Shown here piece after piece: positions 25,169 to 31,511 of a stretch of 39,000 bases of DNA. Under the pieces are notes generated by a model, which was not told the DNA's origin, made no database searches, and was given only the letters and a program-made list of their open reading frames with translations. How positions within the stretch are numbered: the first letter of the stretch is position 1; each line of letters begins with the position of its first letter. Origin of the DNA: a virus; the IMG/VR virus record IMGVR_UViG_3300025430_000049, positions 1-39,000 of that record; one strand, written 5' to 3'. Made by a program: the position numbers and the translations under genes.

Positions 25169-25971
25169 ATGAAAACCGAGAAAAGGTTGGAGTCGTTATT
25201 GTCTCCGATCTTCACGCAGGAAGTGCCGTAGGATTGTGGCCCGATGGGTGTGAGACCGACACGGGGAACACGGTCAACATTGGGAACAACCTTCACCAAC
25301 GGTGGTTGTGGGATTGCTGGCAGGACTTTGAGTGCAGGGTTCTGGAATACTTTGGTGACCGTCCCTTCTACCTCATCTGCAACGGAGATCTCATCGAGGG
25401 TCGCCACCACGGGACAACGGAAATCGTGGTTTCCAAAAACATGGAGCATGCCGCTGCTGCGGTAGTTATACTTTCCAAACTGGCAAAGGCAGCAAGGCGC
25501 AGGTTCTTCACTGCAGGAACCGAATGCCATGTGGGTGACTTTGAGAAGTACATCTGTGCCGAACTCAACGGAGAGTGGTGTGGCGACAAAGCACTCATCG
25601 AGGTGAATGGAACCCTTATGGACATTGCCCACCATATGCCGACGAGTTCTAGGGCATACCTAGAGGCGGGAGCGATGTCTATAACCATGGGCAACGCTAG
25701 GCAGAACTACGCTCGATCCGGACATCGGGTGCCGAAAGTTTACGCCCGTGGGCACAGGCATGTCGGAGGTCACTTTTCGGACGGTCGAGGTCTCTTCCTT
25801 GTGACTCCTGCGTGGCAGGTGCTTACCCGTTACGGTCACAAGGTGGTCGGTGACTCCATCTGCGCTTGCGGTGGAACCATCCTCGATTGGTCAATCACCC
25901 CAGAAGGGGAGATCCCCGCAATCATTCCCATCACATACACACCCAATGAAACAACACCCATCCGCGCATGA
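25165..25971 (+). CDS. Calcineurin-like metallophosphoesterase
   Basis: This 268-residue protein carries the two-metal phosphoesterase motifs in order: D15-x-H17 (VSDLHAG), G74-D75 (NGDLIEG), GTECH (118-122, in place of the common GNHE), H156-H157 and G196-H-R-H199. It should hydrolyse phosphate esters, perhaps nucleic acid or nucleotide. The start at 25165 is chosen for the ATGA overlap with the preceding stop. Its place between the lysis enzyme and regulatory genes does not reveal a target. Phage proteins of this type are common and mostly uncharacterised. Confidence 0.82.
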   Translation: MNENREKVGVVIVSDLHAGSAVGLWPDGCETDTGNTVNIGNNLHQRWLWDCWQDFECRVLEYFGDRPFYLICNGDLIEGRHHGTTEIVVSKNMEHAAAAVVILSKLAKAARRRFFTAGTECHVGDFEKYICAELNGEWCGDKALIEVNGTLMDIAHHMPTSSRAYLEAGAMSITMGNARQNYARSGHRVPKVYARGHRHVGGHFSDGRGLFLVTPAWQVLTRYGHKVVGDSICACGGTILDWSITPEGEIPAIIPITYTPNETTPIRA

Positions 25972-26206
25972 CATCAGACAATCGGCACTTCAAGCACTTG
26001 CCGATGAAATCAACTGCAGGCATGGAGTCGATGAAGACGCACTAGGGAGGGAAGGGTGGTTCACTGCCAAAACCATGGCAGAACAACTTGGCATGACCCT
26101 AGACGCAACCGATAAAAGACTCCGCAGGAGATTGGCAGCGGGCACCGTCGAAAGACGGATAGAAGTTCTCAACGGGAACAAGACTTCTTTCTATAAGGTC
26201 AAGTGA
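25946..26206 (+). CDS. Small winged-helix DNA-binding protein
   Basis: This 86-residue protein has a helix-turn-helix segment, EGWFTAKTMAEQLGMTLDATDKRLRRRL (about 37-64), followed by a hairpin-like wing (GTVERRIEVLNGNKTSFYKV). The fold fits a small transcription factor. It overlaps the phosphoesterase gene by 26 bases and the next gene by four. It is one of three small DNA-binding candidates in the genome that could read the recurrent GGTGTATATAC element. No target is known. Confidence 0.6.
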   Translation: MKQHPSAHDIRQSALQALADEINCRHGVDEDALGREGWFTAKTMAEQLGMTLDATDKRLRRRLAAGTVERRIEVLNGNKTSFYKVK

Positions 26207-26565
26207 ACCACATTAACATCCGCGTTCCGGTCTTTGAGTCGCGGTGTCACATCCTTTACCCGTTCACTAAAGTGGAAGCGGATGAGTGGTTGAAGAAACG
26301 GGGATACGAGGAGGAAGCACTGGAAGAGTGCCATGGGTTTACATGCTACTCGACACGCAAGGGAAACGGTGCCGCAGTCTTCCTTAAAAAATGGGATGGC
26401 AGCATCAAGGACATCGGTGTACTGGTACACGAACTGGTACATGCATCGATGTTCATCCGATCCGAATTGGGTGTAGACGAGACCGACCAGACTGCTGAAG
26501 TCCTATGCTACCTCACCGATTTTCTTGCCCAGACCGCATTGAAGAAGCTGAAGCTGAAACCGTGA
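26203..26565 (+). CDS. HELVH zinc metallopeptidase-like protein
   Basis: This 120-residue protein starts with GTG at 26203, overlapping the previous stop (GTGA). It carries HELVH at 76-80 (VLVHELVHASMF), the zinc-binding HExxH signature, with Glu99 (TAEVLCYLTDF) as a possible third ligand. Similar small proteins are scattered in phage genomes, and their substrates are unknown. It is the last gene before the attachment region. A hairpin at 26570-26594 follows five bases after its stop. Confidence 0.7.
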   Translation: MNHINIRVPVFESRCHILYPFTKVEADEWLKKRGYEEEALEECHGFTCYSTRKGNGAAVFLKKWDGSIKDIGVLVHELVHASMFIRSELGVDETDQTAEVLCYLTDFLAQTALKKLKLKP

Positions 26566-26569
26566 TTTT

Positions 26570-26594
26570 GGGAAACAACTGGGTTCTGTTTCCC
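26570..26594. repeat. GGGAAACA inverted repeat (hairpin / candidate arm sites)
   Basis: GGGAAACA at 26570-26577 pairs with TGTTTCCC at 26587-26594 over a 9-base loop. Two further direct copies lie at 26736-26743 and 26746-26753, around the integrase start. It may be a weak terminator, but the repeat family on both sides of the tRNA-like core suggests integrase arm-binding sites. Confidence 0.5.
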
Positions 26595-26610
26595 ATTTCT
26601 CTCTGTAGTT

Positions 26611-26640
26611 GAGATGGTTCAAGTCCCTCTTCGAGCACCA
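26611..26640 (+). other. Probable attP core: tRNA 3'-end-like sequence
   Basis: The sequence runs through GGTTCAAGTCC (26616-26626) and ends in GAGCACCA at 26640, with a T-loop, acceptor side and CCA as in a tRNA gene's 3' end. No anticodon or D arm precedes it, so it is not a whole tRNA gene. Phages that integrate into tRNA genes carry such an end at attP to rebuild the gene. It lies 103 bases before the integrase start. The tRNA type cannot be assigned. Confidence 0.65.
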
Positions 26641-26696
26641 CTCTCTCTTATGAGTGGATCACCCGCAGCCCCAGTATTCATGCGGTTCCGTTGAGT

Positions 26697-26705
26697 GGTG
26701 TATAC
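26697..26705 (+). promoter_or_regulatory. Recurrent element, short form, at integrase
   Basis: GGTGTATAC, lacking one TA step, lies 38 bases before the integrase start, between the attP core and the gene. Its shortened palindrome GTATAC is shared with the reverse copy at 16363-16374. Both short forms stand before genes that could be expressed separately from the late genes. Confidence 0.5.
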
Positions 26706-26743
26706 AAGTTGATAACCATTGAGAAACATGCTATTGGGAAACA

Positions 26744-27754
26744 ATGGGAAACAAAAAACTGAAGGCACTGGTGCCTCGATACTACCCCGCAAGGGACTGC
26801 TGGATGGTGGATGTGCCTGCCAGCATCGCGGGTAAGCGGAAAAAGTTCTTCTACAAGACCGAGGTCGAGGCATTTCAAGGTGCTTGCAAGATTGGCCTGC
26901 AGGTCTCCATGGACGCTCCCCTGCTCAACGACACGAGCGACCACAAGATCCGCAACCTCATCCCTGCCTTTCTTTCCGAGAAAAAGATGGAGGTCGGGTA
27001 CGACACCCACCGTCAACTTGTCTGGGCATCCAACAAGTTGGTGGATCAGTTCGGACACCTACCCGTGGAGGAACTCAACCCTCGGATGATCAAGAACTGG
27101 ATCACCACGCTGAAACTCCAGACCCGTGGGAAGTTCAATCTCTTTGCATGTTGCAGAACCTTCTACAACTGGCAGCAGGTGCAGGAGATTTGTCCGGTGA
27201 ACCCGTTCGGTCATGGTGCCCCTCCCAAGACAAAGAAAGGACACAGGGCAGCACACCTCACCGTGGAGCAGTGCAAGATCCTCCTCGACCATCCGTTCCC
27301 TGCATGGTTTCGAGCCTACCTAGTGGCAGGTCTCTTCTCCGGTATCCGTCCTTGTGAGGTTCGCAGGATTTCGCACGAACGGGCACTCGATTGGGAATAC
27401 AAGAAGATCGTGATCCGCAAGGAAGACTCCAAGGGTGGACATGCTTCCAGACCTCGTTCCATCAAGCTGCGCCCAGCATTTGAGAGGCACATGCACCGAG
27501 GAAAGGGACTGCTTTGCGAGGGCAAGACCGACAAGCAATTTGAACCGGAGTGGGCCAAAGTTGCGGAACTGCTCGGCATGAAACTTTACCCCAAGAATAT
27601 CCTGCGCCACACATTTGCCACGATGCTGCTGGAGTCCAGTGGGAATGCGGTCGAAACGGCATTTGAGATGGGTCACACCAACCCGACATTGCTCTATTCG
27701 ACCTATGCAAACAACACGACGATGCGTGAGGCAGAAGCGTTTTGGGAACTGTAA
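26744..27754 (+). CDS. int: Tyrosine recombinase integrase
   Basis: This 336-residue protein is the enzyme for site-specific integration. Residues 60-155 form the core DNA-binding (SAM-like) domain, and 165-336 form the catalytic domain. Visible active-site residues are R202 (GIRPCEV), a likely Lys at 230, R288 (NILRHTFAT), H311 (EMGHTNP) and a likely Tyr321 (YSTYA). The first His of the usual HxxR box is Asn285, a substitution I recall in some integrase subfamilies. The start ATG overlaps the GGGAAACA repeat pair, so integrase binding there could regulate its own translation or transcription. It lies beside the probable attP. Confidence 0.9.
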   Translation: MGNKKLKALVPRYYPARDCWMVDVPASIAGKRKKFFYKTEVEAFQGACKIGLQVSMDAPLLNDTSDHKIRNLIPAFLSEKKMEVGYDTHRQLVWASNKLVDQFGHLPVEELNPRMIKNWITTLKLQTRGKFNLFACCRTFYNWQQVQEICPVNPFGHGAPPKTKKGHRAAHLTVEQCKILLDHPFPAWFRAYLVAGLFSGIRPCEVRRISHERALDWEYKKIVIRKEDSKGGHASRPRSIKLRPAFERHMHRGKGLLCEGKTDKQFEPEWAKVAELLGMKLYPKNILRHTFATMLLESSGNAVETAFEMGHTNPTLLYSTYANNTTMREAEAFWEL

Positions 27755-27816
27755 AAACAAAAATTGATGTCCGGTTTGATCTTTTCAAATTAAATAGTTG
27801 ATCACCACGCTTGACG

Positions 27817-27827
27817 GGTGTATATAC
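27817..27827 (+). promoter_or_regulatory. Recurrent GGTGTATATAC element (early-region copy)
   Basis: The core is exact and lies 19 bases before the small DNA-binding gene at 27847. Upstream, from the integrase stop at 27754, the sequence is AT-rich with no gene. It is the first such element of the early region. Confidence 0.65.
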
Positions 27828-27846
27828 TGCGACTAGTTTCAATCCT

Positions 27847-28014
27847 ATGCCAAACCAACGAGCAAAAGGAAAAAAGCTCAAGACACTATGGCTTACCCCC
27901 ACAGAACTTGACGCGCTCAAGAAACTTTCCGACATTCAAGGACTCTCCGCAGGAGATTTTTTGAAGAAGGAACTCACCCAATACATCAAAGCAAAAAATG
28001 CCAAAACCAAGTGA
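27847..28014 (+). CDS. Small DNA-binding candidate (ribbon-helix-helix-like)
   Basis: This 55-residue protein reads KLKTLWLTPTELDALKKLSD then SAGDFLKKELTQYIKAK. A short strand followed by two helices fits the CopG/Arc style of small repressors. The frame is also open from a TTG at 27811, but that would cover the recurrent element, so I chose ATG 27847. A small DNA-binding protein right behind the element is the best candidate for a regulator acting on it. The fold is inferred, not certain. It overlaps the next gene by 17 bases. Confidence 0.55.
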   Translation: MPNQRAKGKKLKTLWLTPTELDALKKLSDIQGLSAGDFLKKELTQYIKAKNAKTK

Positions 28015-28279
28015 CCTCGTTCCGGTGGAAATAGAAACCACCGAGGACATCTCAAACGAAACCATGCAATCTTTTACCGCACAACTCCGCAAAAAATTGG
28101 CACGAGGTGTATGCACACCGACCTACCTTCGACCCAAAGAGGCAGCAATACGCATCTCGGTCACACCCGCTTTCATCTATAAGCTGCTCAAGCAGGGTCA
28201 ACTCAAGTCCTATGGACTCGGACGCACCCGTCTCATCAAGGTCACTGATCTCGACAATCTCGTGGAGTCCCATGGATAA
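27998..28279 (+). CDS. Helix-turn-helix protein, excisionase-like
   Basis: This 93-residue protein has, at residues 45-92, an HTH_17/MerR-like domain: RPKEAAIRISVTPAFIYKLL, then GQLKSYGLGRTRLIKVTDLD. This is the common excisionase and small regulator pattern, with a recognition helix and a wing. It is close to the integrase, so directing excision is plausible. A role as transcription regulator is an alternative. The N-terminal 40 residues are acidic and unmatched. Confidence 0.7.
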   Translation: MPKPSDLVPVEIETTEDISNETMQSFTAQLRKKLARGVCTPTYLRPKEAAIRISVTPAFIYKLLKQGQLKSYGLGRTRLIKVTDLDNLVESHG

Positions 28280-28433
28280 AGCCGAGCTAATCAAGCGCAA
28301 CCGTTACTCGATTCCCTCCGTCGAGTACCACGGTGACCGTCCCAACCTTATCTGGAATCAATTCCTTACCCGTCTCTTTCCCGCAGGCACAGTCTTTTGC
28401 CCCAAGGTGTATAGACACCGCAGGTGCAAGTAA
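28272..28433 (+). CDS. Small protein, unknown
   Basis: This gene encodes 53 residues, MDKAELIKRNRYSIPSVEYH at the start and CPKVYRHRRCK at the end. It overlaps the excisionase-like gene by eight bases, which supports the ATG at 28272. The basic, Cys-containing C-terminus could bind nucleic acid, but this is only a suggestion. Its end includes a degenerate GGTGTATAGAC sequence (28406-28416). Confidence 0.5.
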   Translation: MDKAELIKRNRYSIPSVEYHGDRPNLIWNQFLTRLFPAGTVFCPKVYRHRRCK

Positions 28434-28453
28434 CCCAAAACCCAAAAAGCAAC

Positions 28454-28534
28454 ATGAATACTGAACAGCAACTCCTCGTGGTGGCACTCGTCATTGTCAC
28501 CTTCCTCCTCGGTCGAACCTCAACCCGCATCTAA
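28454..28534 (+). CDS. 26-residue membrane peptide
   Basis: A very small open frame encodes a 26-residue peptide: MNTEQQ, then a hydrophobic stretch LLVVALVIVTFLLG, and RTSTRI. It sits between two convincing genes in the same direction and fills most of a 110-base gap. One membrane span is evident. Tiny membrane peptides of this type occur in phage early regions, but the evidence here is only frame, composition and position. Confidence 0.4.
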   Translation: MNTEQQLLVVALVIVTFLLGRTSTRI

Positions 28535-28543
28535 TCAACACCC

Positions 28544-29152
28544 ATGAGCAACATAGGTATCAACGCAGCACTAGTCGCAGCACTCGGAGAACTCCGCAAT
28601 GTGGCGAAAAACGCGGTAAACCCGCACTTCAAGAATCGATACGCATCGCTTGACGCGATCCTCGACGCAGCACGACCCGTGCTTTCCAAGCATGGTCTCG
28701 CACTTTCGCAGGAACCGATCTTCGATGACGGCAAGGCAGGGGTCGTGACCCGCATCATCCACTCTGGTGGAGAGTGCCGTGAGTCCACCCTCCTGCTTCC
28801 CCTCCGCGATCAATCCGCACAGGGAGTCGGTAGCGCACTGACCTACGCTCGACGCTACGCAGTCTCATCCGTTCTCGGCATTGCCGCAGATGACGATGAT
28901 GACGGTCAGCAGGCAAGCAAGCCAGTGGCAGAGAAAGCACCCAAGGTCGATTGGGCAGGACAAGTGAACGAACTCATGCTCAAGGATTTCGTTTCCACTT
29001 TTGAAGTGTTGGATTTCTTGACCATTCGGAAGGGAATTAAACTGGATGCAAAGGTCAAATCTGTTGCGGATCTACCCGTCAACATGCTCAAGCGTCTCAC
29101 GGAAATCTGGGATGAGGTCGTCGCATTCAGCAAGCAGGAGGTAGCAGCATGA
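28544..29152 (+). CDS. erf: ERF-family single-strand annealing protein
   Basis: This 202-residue protein matches the ERF recombination family: KNAVNPHFKNRYASLDAILD (19-38), HGLALSQEP, GVVTRIIHSGGE, and QGVGSALTYARRYAVSSVLG (about 93-112), followed by an acidic DDDDDG linker and a C-terminal helical part. ERF proteins anneal complementary single strands and promote phage recombination and circularisation. It overlaps the nuclease gene by four bases, so the two probably act as an exonuclease-annealing pair. Confidence 0.88.
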   Translation: MSNIGINAALVAALGELRNVAKNAVNPHFKNRYASLDAILDAARPVLSKHGLALSQEPIFDDGKAGVVTRIIHSGGECRESTLLLPLRDQSAQGVGSALTYARRYAVSSVLGIAADDDDDGQQASKPVAEKAPKVDWAGQVNELMLKDFVSTFEVLDFLTIRKGIKLDAKVKSVADLPVNMLKRLTEIWDEVVAFSKQEVAA

Positions 29153-30081
29153 GCAATCACCACCCCACCCTTTCCCCTTCTAGCTTCCCCAAGCTGAAAC
29201 AGTGCATCCACTACAAGGCCAACCCCGTGGCTGGGCCTGCAGCGGAACGAGGATCGAGTCTGCACAAGCAGATCGAGAATCACCACACCAAGGGCATCCC
29301 CATCGATGACGCAGGTGCTTCTGCTGCCTACGCACGGGCCAAGGGATACATCTCCGACATCCGTGGCATCGAGACCCGTCTTGCCTACATCGGAGGAGAC
29401 CTCACCGAGACCACCTTTGGCACTGCTGATATGTGGGGATACCACGATGGGAAACTCGTTCTGGTGGATTACAAGTCCGGAAGCCAGCACCCGTCATCGT
29501 ATGTCGAGCAGATGGCAGTCTATGCGCTTATGCTCATGGAGAGGGTCGGTGAGGAAGAGTGCATTTCGATCATCGTGGGCATCGACTCCGGTGAAGATGA
29601 CATCTTTGCTTGGAGCATCGAGAAGGCCAAGAAACTCGTGGACGGGATCATCGAGCGAGTGCAGGCAGGAACCGAACCTCCCAAGGAGAATTCGTTTTGC
29701 TCATGGTGCGCTCGTCGCACCACCTGCCCACAGTGGTACGAGGATGCCAAGAGTGCCCTGACCGTGATGCCGTCGATGCCAGCAACCCTCACCCGTGAGT
29801 GGATTCTGGGATCACCGGAGAACGCAGGTCGATTCTTGACTGCCTACAAGAAGCTGCAGGCCATTGTTGAAAAGGACATGGATGTCGCGGGATATGTAAA
29901 ATCCACACTAGAGGCAGGAACTCCGGTGGCAGGATGGAAGCTGCAGACCCGCAAGGGATCCGAGCGTCTCGACACCAAGGCAGTGAAAGCAAGGTGGAAA
30001 GAACTGACCGACGAACCGATACCCGCCACGATTGGCGAGGCAACCGTGTCACTCGTTGAAGACAAGGGAGGTGCAGCATGA
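29149..30081 (+). CDS. Cas4/RecB-like PD-(D/E)XK exonuclease with Cys cluster
   Basis: This 310-residue protein carries the PD-(D/E)XK core: GTAD (Asp94), VDYKSG (Asp107, Lys109) and Gln121 in YVEQMAVYAL. Four cysteines, Cys19 (KQCIHYK) and Cys184, Cys187, Cys193 (FCSWCARRTTC), have the one-plus-three spacing that binds an iron-sulphur cluster in Cas4/AddB-like nucleases. It likely resects DNA ends for the ERF protein encoded just upstream. The C-terminal 100 residues are a separate helical part. There is no cas1, cas2 or repeat array nearby, so a CRISPR role is not supported. Confidence 0.82.
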   Translation: MSNHHPTLSPSSFPKLKQCIHYKANPVAGPAAERGSSLHKQIENHHTKGIPIDDAGASAAYARAKGYISDIRGIETRLAYIGGDLTETTFGTADMWGYHDGKLVLVDYKSGSQHPSSYVEQMAVYALMLMERVGEEECISIIVGIDSGEDDIFAWSIEKAKKLVDGIIERVQAGTEPPKENSFCSWCARRTTCPQWYEDAKSALTVMPSMPATLTREWILGSPENAGRFLTAYKKLQAIVEKDMDVAGYVKSTLEAGTPVAGWKLQTRKGSERLDTKAVKARWKELTDEPIPATIGEATVSLVEDKGGAA

Positions 30082-30674
30082 CCACCAACGAATGGATTGC
30101 TGCAATCAATTCCTTCCCCGCAGAGGTGCGTCCCATCTTGGGGCGCATCATCTGGTGGGATATCTGCAGCGACGACAAGACCTCAACGCCACTCTTCAAG
30201 GAGTGGATCGATAGCACCCTGCCTGACCCTTCCGACGAGGTGATCGTTGCTGCCTTTGTGGAACTTGGTTTCACGGAGGATTGGGCCGTGAAGAGGATCG
30301 CAGGGGAGCGTCCGGAACCCACCAGCAAGATCATCACCAACAAGAAGATCAATGGTGACCCGTACTACAACCTCTGGAGTGCCGTCCTCTTGGATGCGGT
30401 TCAGTCTTACCGAGAACTTCGGATCATGGGTGCGATCACACCCACCAATGAGGTAGACTCCCGCTTCTGGTTTTCCAAGGGGAAGACCAAGATCCGAAAA
30501 GAGGACTCCCTTTCCACCAATCGCGTCCGAGGGTACAACCTCGATGACGCAGTATCGCTCGTCGAGTTCATGCAAGGGGAGATTTTTGACGGCATGTGCA
30601 TCATGCTGGAGATCGACCCGATCTGTGCCCGACACGCACTGAAGATCCGCAAATGCGAGGAGGTGGAAGCATGA
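30078..30674 (+). CDS. Early-region protein, unknown
   Basis: This 198-residue protein belongs to no family I recognise. It begins MTTNEWIAAINSFPAEVRPI, has a charged middle (RFWFSKGKTKIRKEDS), and ends HALKIRKCEEVEA. It has no membrane segment or nucleotide-binding motif. Overlaps of four bases with both neighbours place it in the recombination and replication operon, so a DNA-metabolism role is likely but unproven. Confidence 0.65.
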   Translation: MTTNEWIAAINSFPAEVRPILGRIIWWDICSDDKTSTPLFKEWIDSTLPDPSDEVIVAAFVELGFTEDWAVKRIAGERPEPTSKIITNKKINGDPYYNLWSAVLLDAVQSYRELRIMGAITPTNEVDSRFWFSKGKTKIRKEDSLSTNRVRGYNLDDAVSLVEFMQGEIFDGMCIMLEIDPICARHALKIRKCEEVEA

Positions 30675-30964
30675 GTGGCACGACCCTACGCGATCTCGGC
30701 ATCTACCGAGTCAGCAAGAACACTCCGGTCGAGTGGAAGGAGTCGGCACTTTCGATCATCATGTGCCTTGTAGCCAACGGCAACGAGATCACCGCAGAGG
30801 ATGTCAGGGAGTGGGTGGGAGATCCCCCCAACCCCAACGCTTTCGGTGCAATTTTCATGACGGCATGCCGTCAGGGAATCATCGTCAAGACCGGATACCG
30901 GAAGGCGAACAGGAAAGAAAGACACGCAGGAATGGTGGGTGTCTACGCACGGGCAAAATCTTAA
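30671..30964 (+). CDS. Small winged-helix-like early protein
   Basis: This 97-residue protein reads ITAEDVREWVGDPPNPNAFG, then AIFMTACRQGIIVKTGYRKA and HAGMVGVYARAKS. This follows a layout seen in many phage early proteins, a winged-helix-like domain that often lies near replication genes. The start at 30671 is chosen for the ATGA overlap with the preceding stop. Its partner and exact role are unknown. Confidence 0.6.
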   Translation: MSGTTLRDLGIYRVSKNTPVEWKESALSIIMCLVANGNEITAEDVREWVGDPPNPNAFGAIFMTACRQGIIVKTGYRKANRKERHAGMVGVYARAKS

Positions 30965-30969
30965 CCAGA

Positions 30970-30980
30970 GGTGTATATAC
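30970..30980 (+). promoter_or_regulatory. Recurrent GGTGTATATAC element (start-proximal copy)
   Basis: The exact core ends one base before the ATG at 30982. The first bases (AGAGG) could double as a ribosome-binding site at about ten bases. This closeness, like the reverse copy at 16363, is hard to reconcile with a plain promoter for that gene. Confidence 0.6.
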
Positions 30981-30981
30981 A

Positions 30982-31182
30982 ATGAACGACCAACAAATTG
31001 CAGAAGAATACTGGGAGCAGGAAGGTGTCCGGATGCTTGCAGAAGGCAACCGTATCCCCACTCCCGAACAACGGTGGAAGGCAGGATTCCTGCTGGGACT
31101 TACCATGGGGAGGTTGGAAATCGACCTTCCCAAGGATGCCGTCATCGCAGCCTTTGAAATGCCAGAGGAGGAAGTCGAATGA
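30982..31182 (+). CDS. Small acidic early protein, unknown
   Basis: This gene encodes 66 residues: MNDQQIAEEYWEQEGVRMLA at the start and EMPEEEVE at the end. It is acidic and helical, with a central motif RWKAGFLLGLTMGRLEIDLP. It begins right behind a recurrent control element and overlaps the nuclease gene by four bases. No function is recognised. It could be a small binding partner of the DUF1064 nuclease encoded next. Confidence 0.6.
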   Translation: MNDQQIAEEYWEQEGVRMLAEGNRIPTPEQRWKAGFLLGLTMGRLEIDLPKDAVIAAFEMPEEEVE

Positions 31183-31511
31183 GGTTCGCTAGAGCAAGGG
31201 CACCCCGTGTCGCGGGAACCATGAACAAACTGGAGCAGGCATATGCGGAGTCTCTCAAGATGTCCGCTATGGCAGGCGAGATCCAATCGTTCATGTTTGA
31301 ACCGATCAAGTTGAAGCTGGCACCCAACACGACCTACACACCGGACTTCATGGTGGTGTCGAAAGACGACATTATCGAACTGCACGAGGTGAAGGGATTC
31401 TGGGAGGATGACGCACGGGTCAAGATTAAGGTCGCAGCGACCATCTTCACACAATTCCAGTTCAAGGCATTCACCCGCAAGAAGGGGATGTGGATCGAGG
31501 AATCGTTCTGA
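31179..31511 (+). CDS. DUF1064-type PD-(D/E)XK nuclease
   Basis: This 110-residue protein matches the DUF1064 family of small phage nucleases: NKLEQAYAESL, EPIKLKLAPNTTYTPDFMVV (41-60), ELHEVKGFW (67-75), DARVKIKVAATIF and FQFKAFTRKKGMWIEE. Asp56, Glu70 and Lys72 form the catalytic series. These genes typically lie among phage replication genes, where a junction-resolving or repair role is suspected. Its stop shares one base with the initiator start (TGATG). Confidence 0.8.
   Translation: MRFARARAPRVAGTMNKLEQAYAESLKMSAMAGEIQSFMFEPIKLKLAPNTTYTPDFMVVSKDDIIELHEVKGFWEDDARVKIKVAATIFTQFQFKAFTRKKGMWIEESF

Noticed and set aside
26566-26640. Complete tRNA gene
   Set aside because: Only the T-loop-like and acceptor/CCA side is present; there is no D arm, anticodon arm or 5' acceptor strand, and the T stem has a mismatch, as expected of an attP core.
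27811-27846. TTG start at 27811 for the small DNA-binding protein
   Set aside because: It would put the recurrent element inside the gene and adds residues unlike the rest; the ATG at 27847 is preferred.
28108-28121. Additional recurrent-element copies at 28108 (GGTGTATGCAC) and 28406 (GGTGTATAGAC)
   Set aside because: Both break the central GTATATAC palindrome and lie within coding sequence, so they are probably chance.
29149-30081. CRISPR adaptation function for the Cas4-like nuclease
   Set aside because: No cas1, cas2, effector gene or repeat-spacer array exists in the window; phage recombination is the simpler role.
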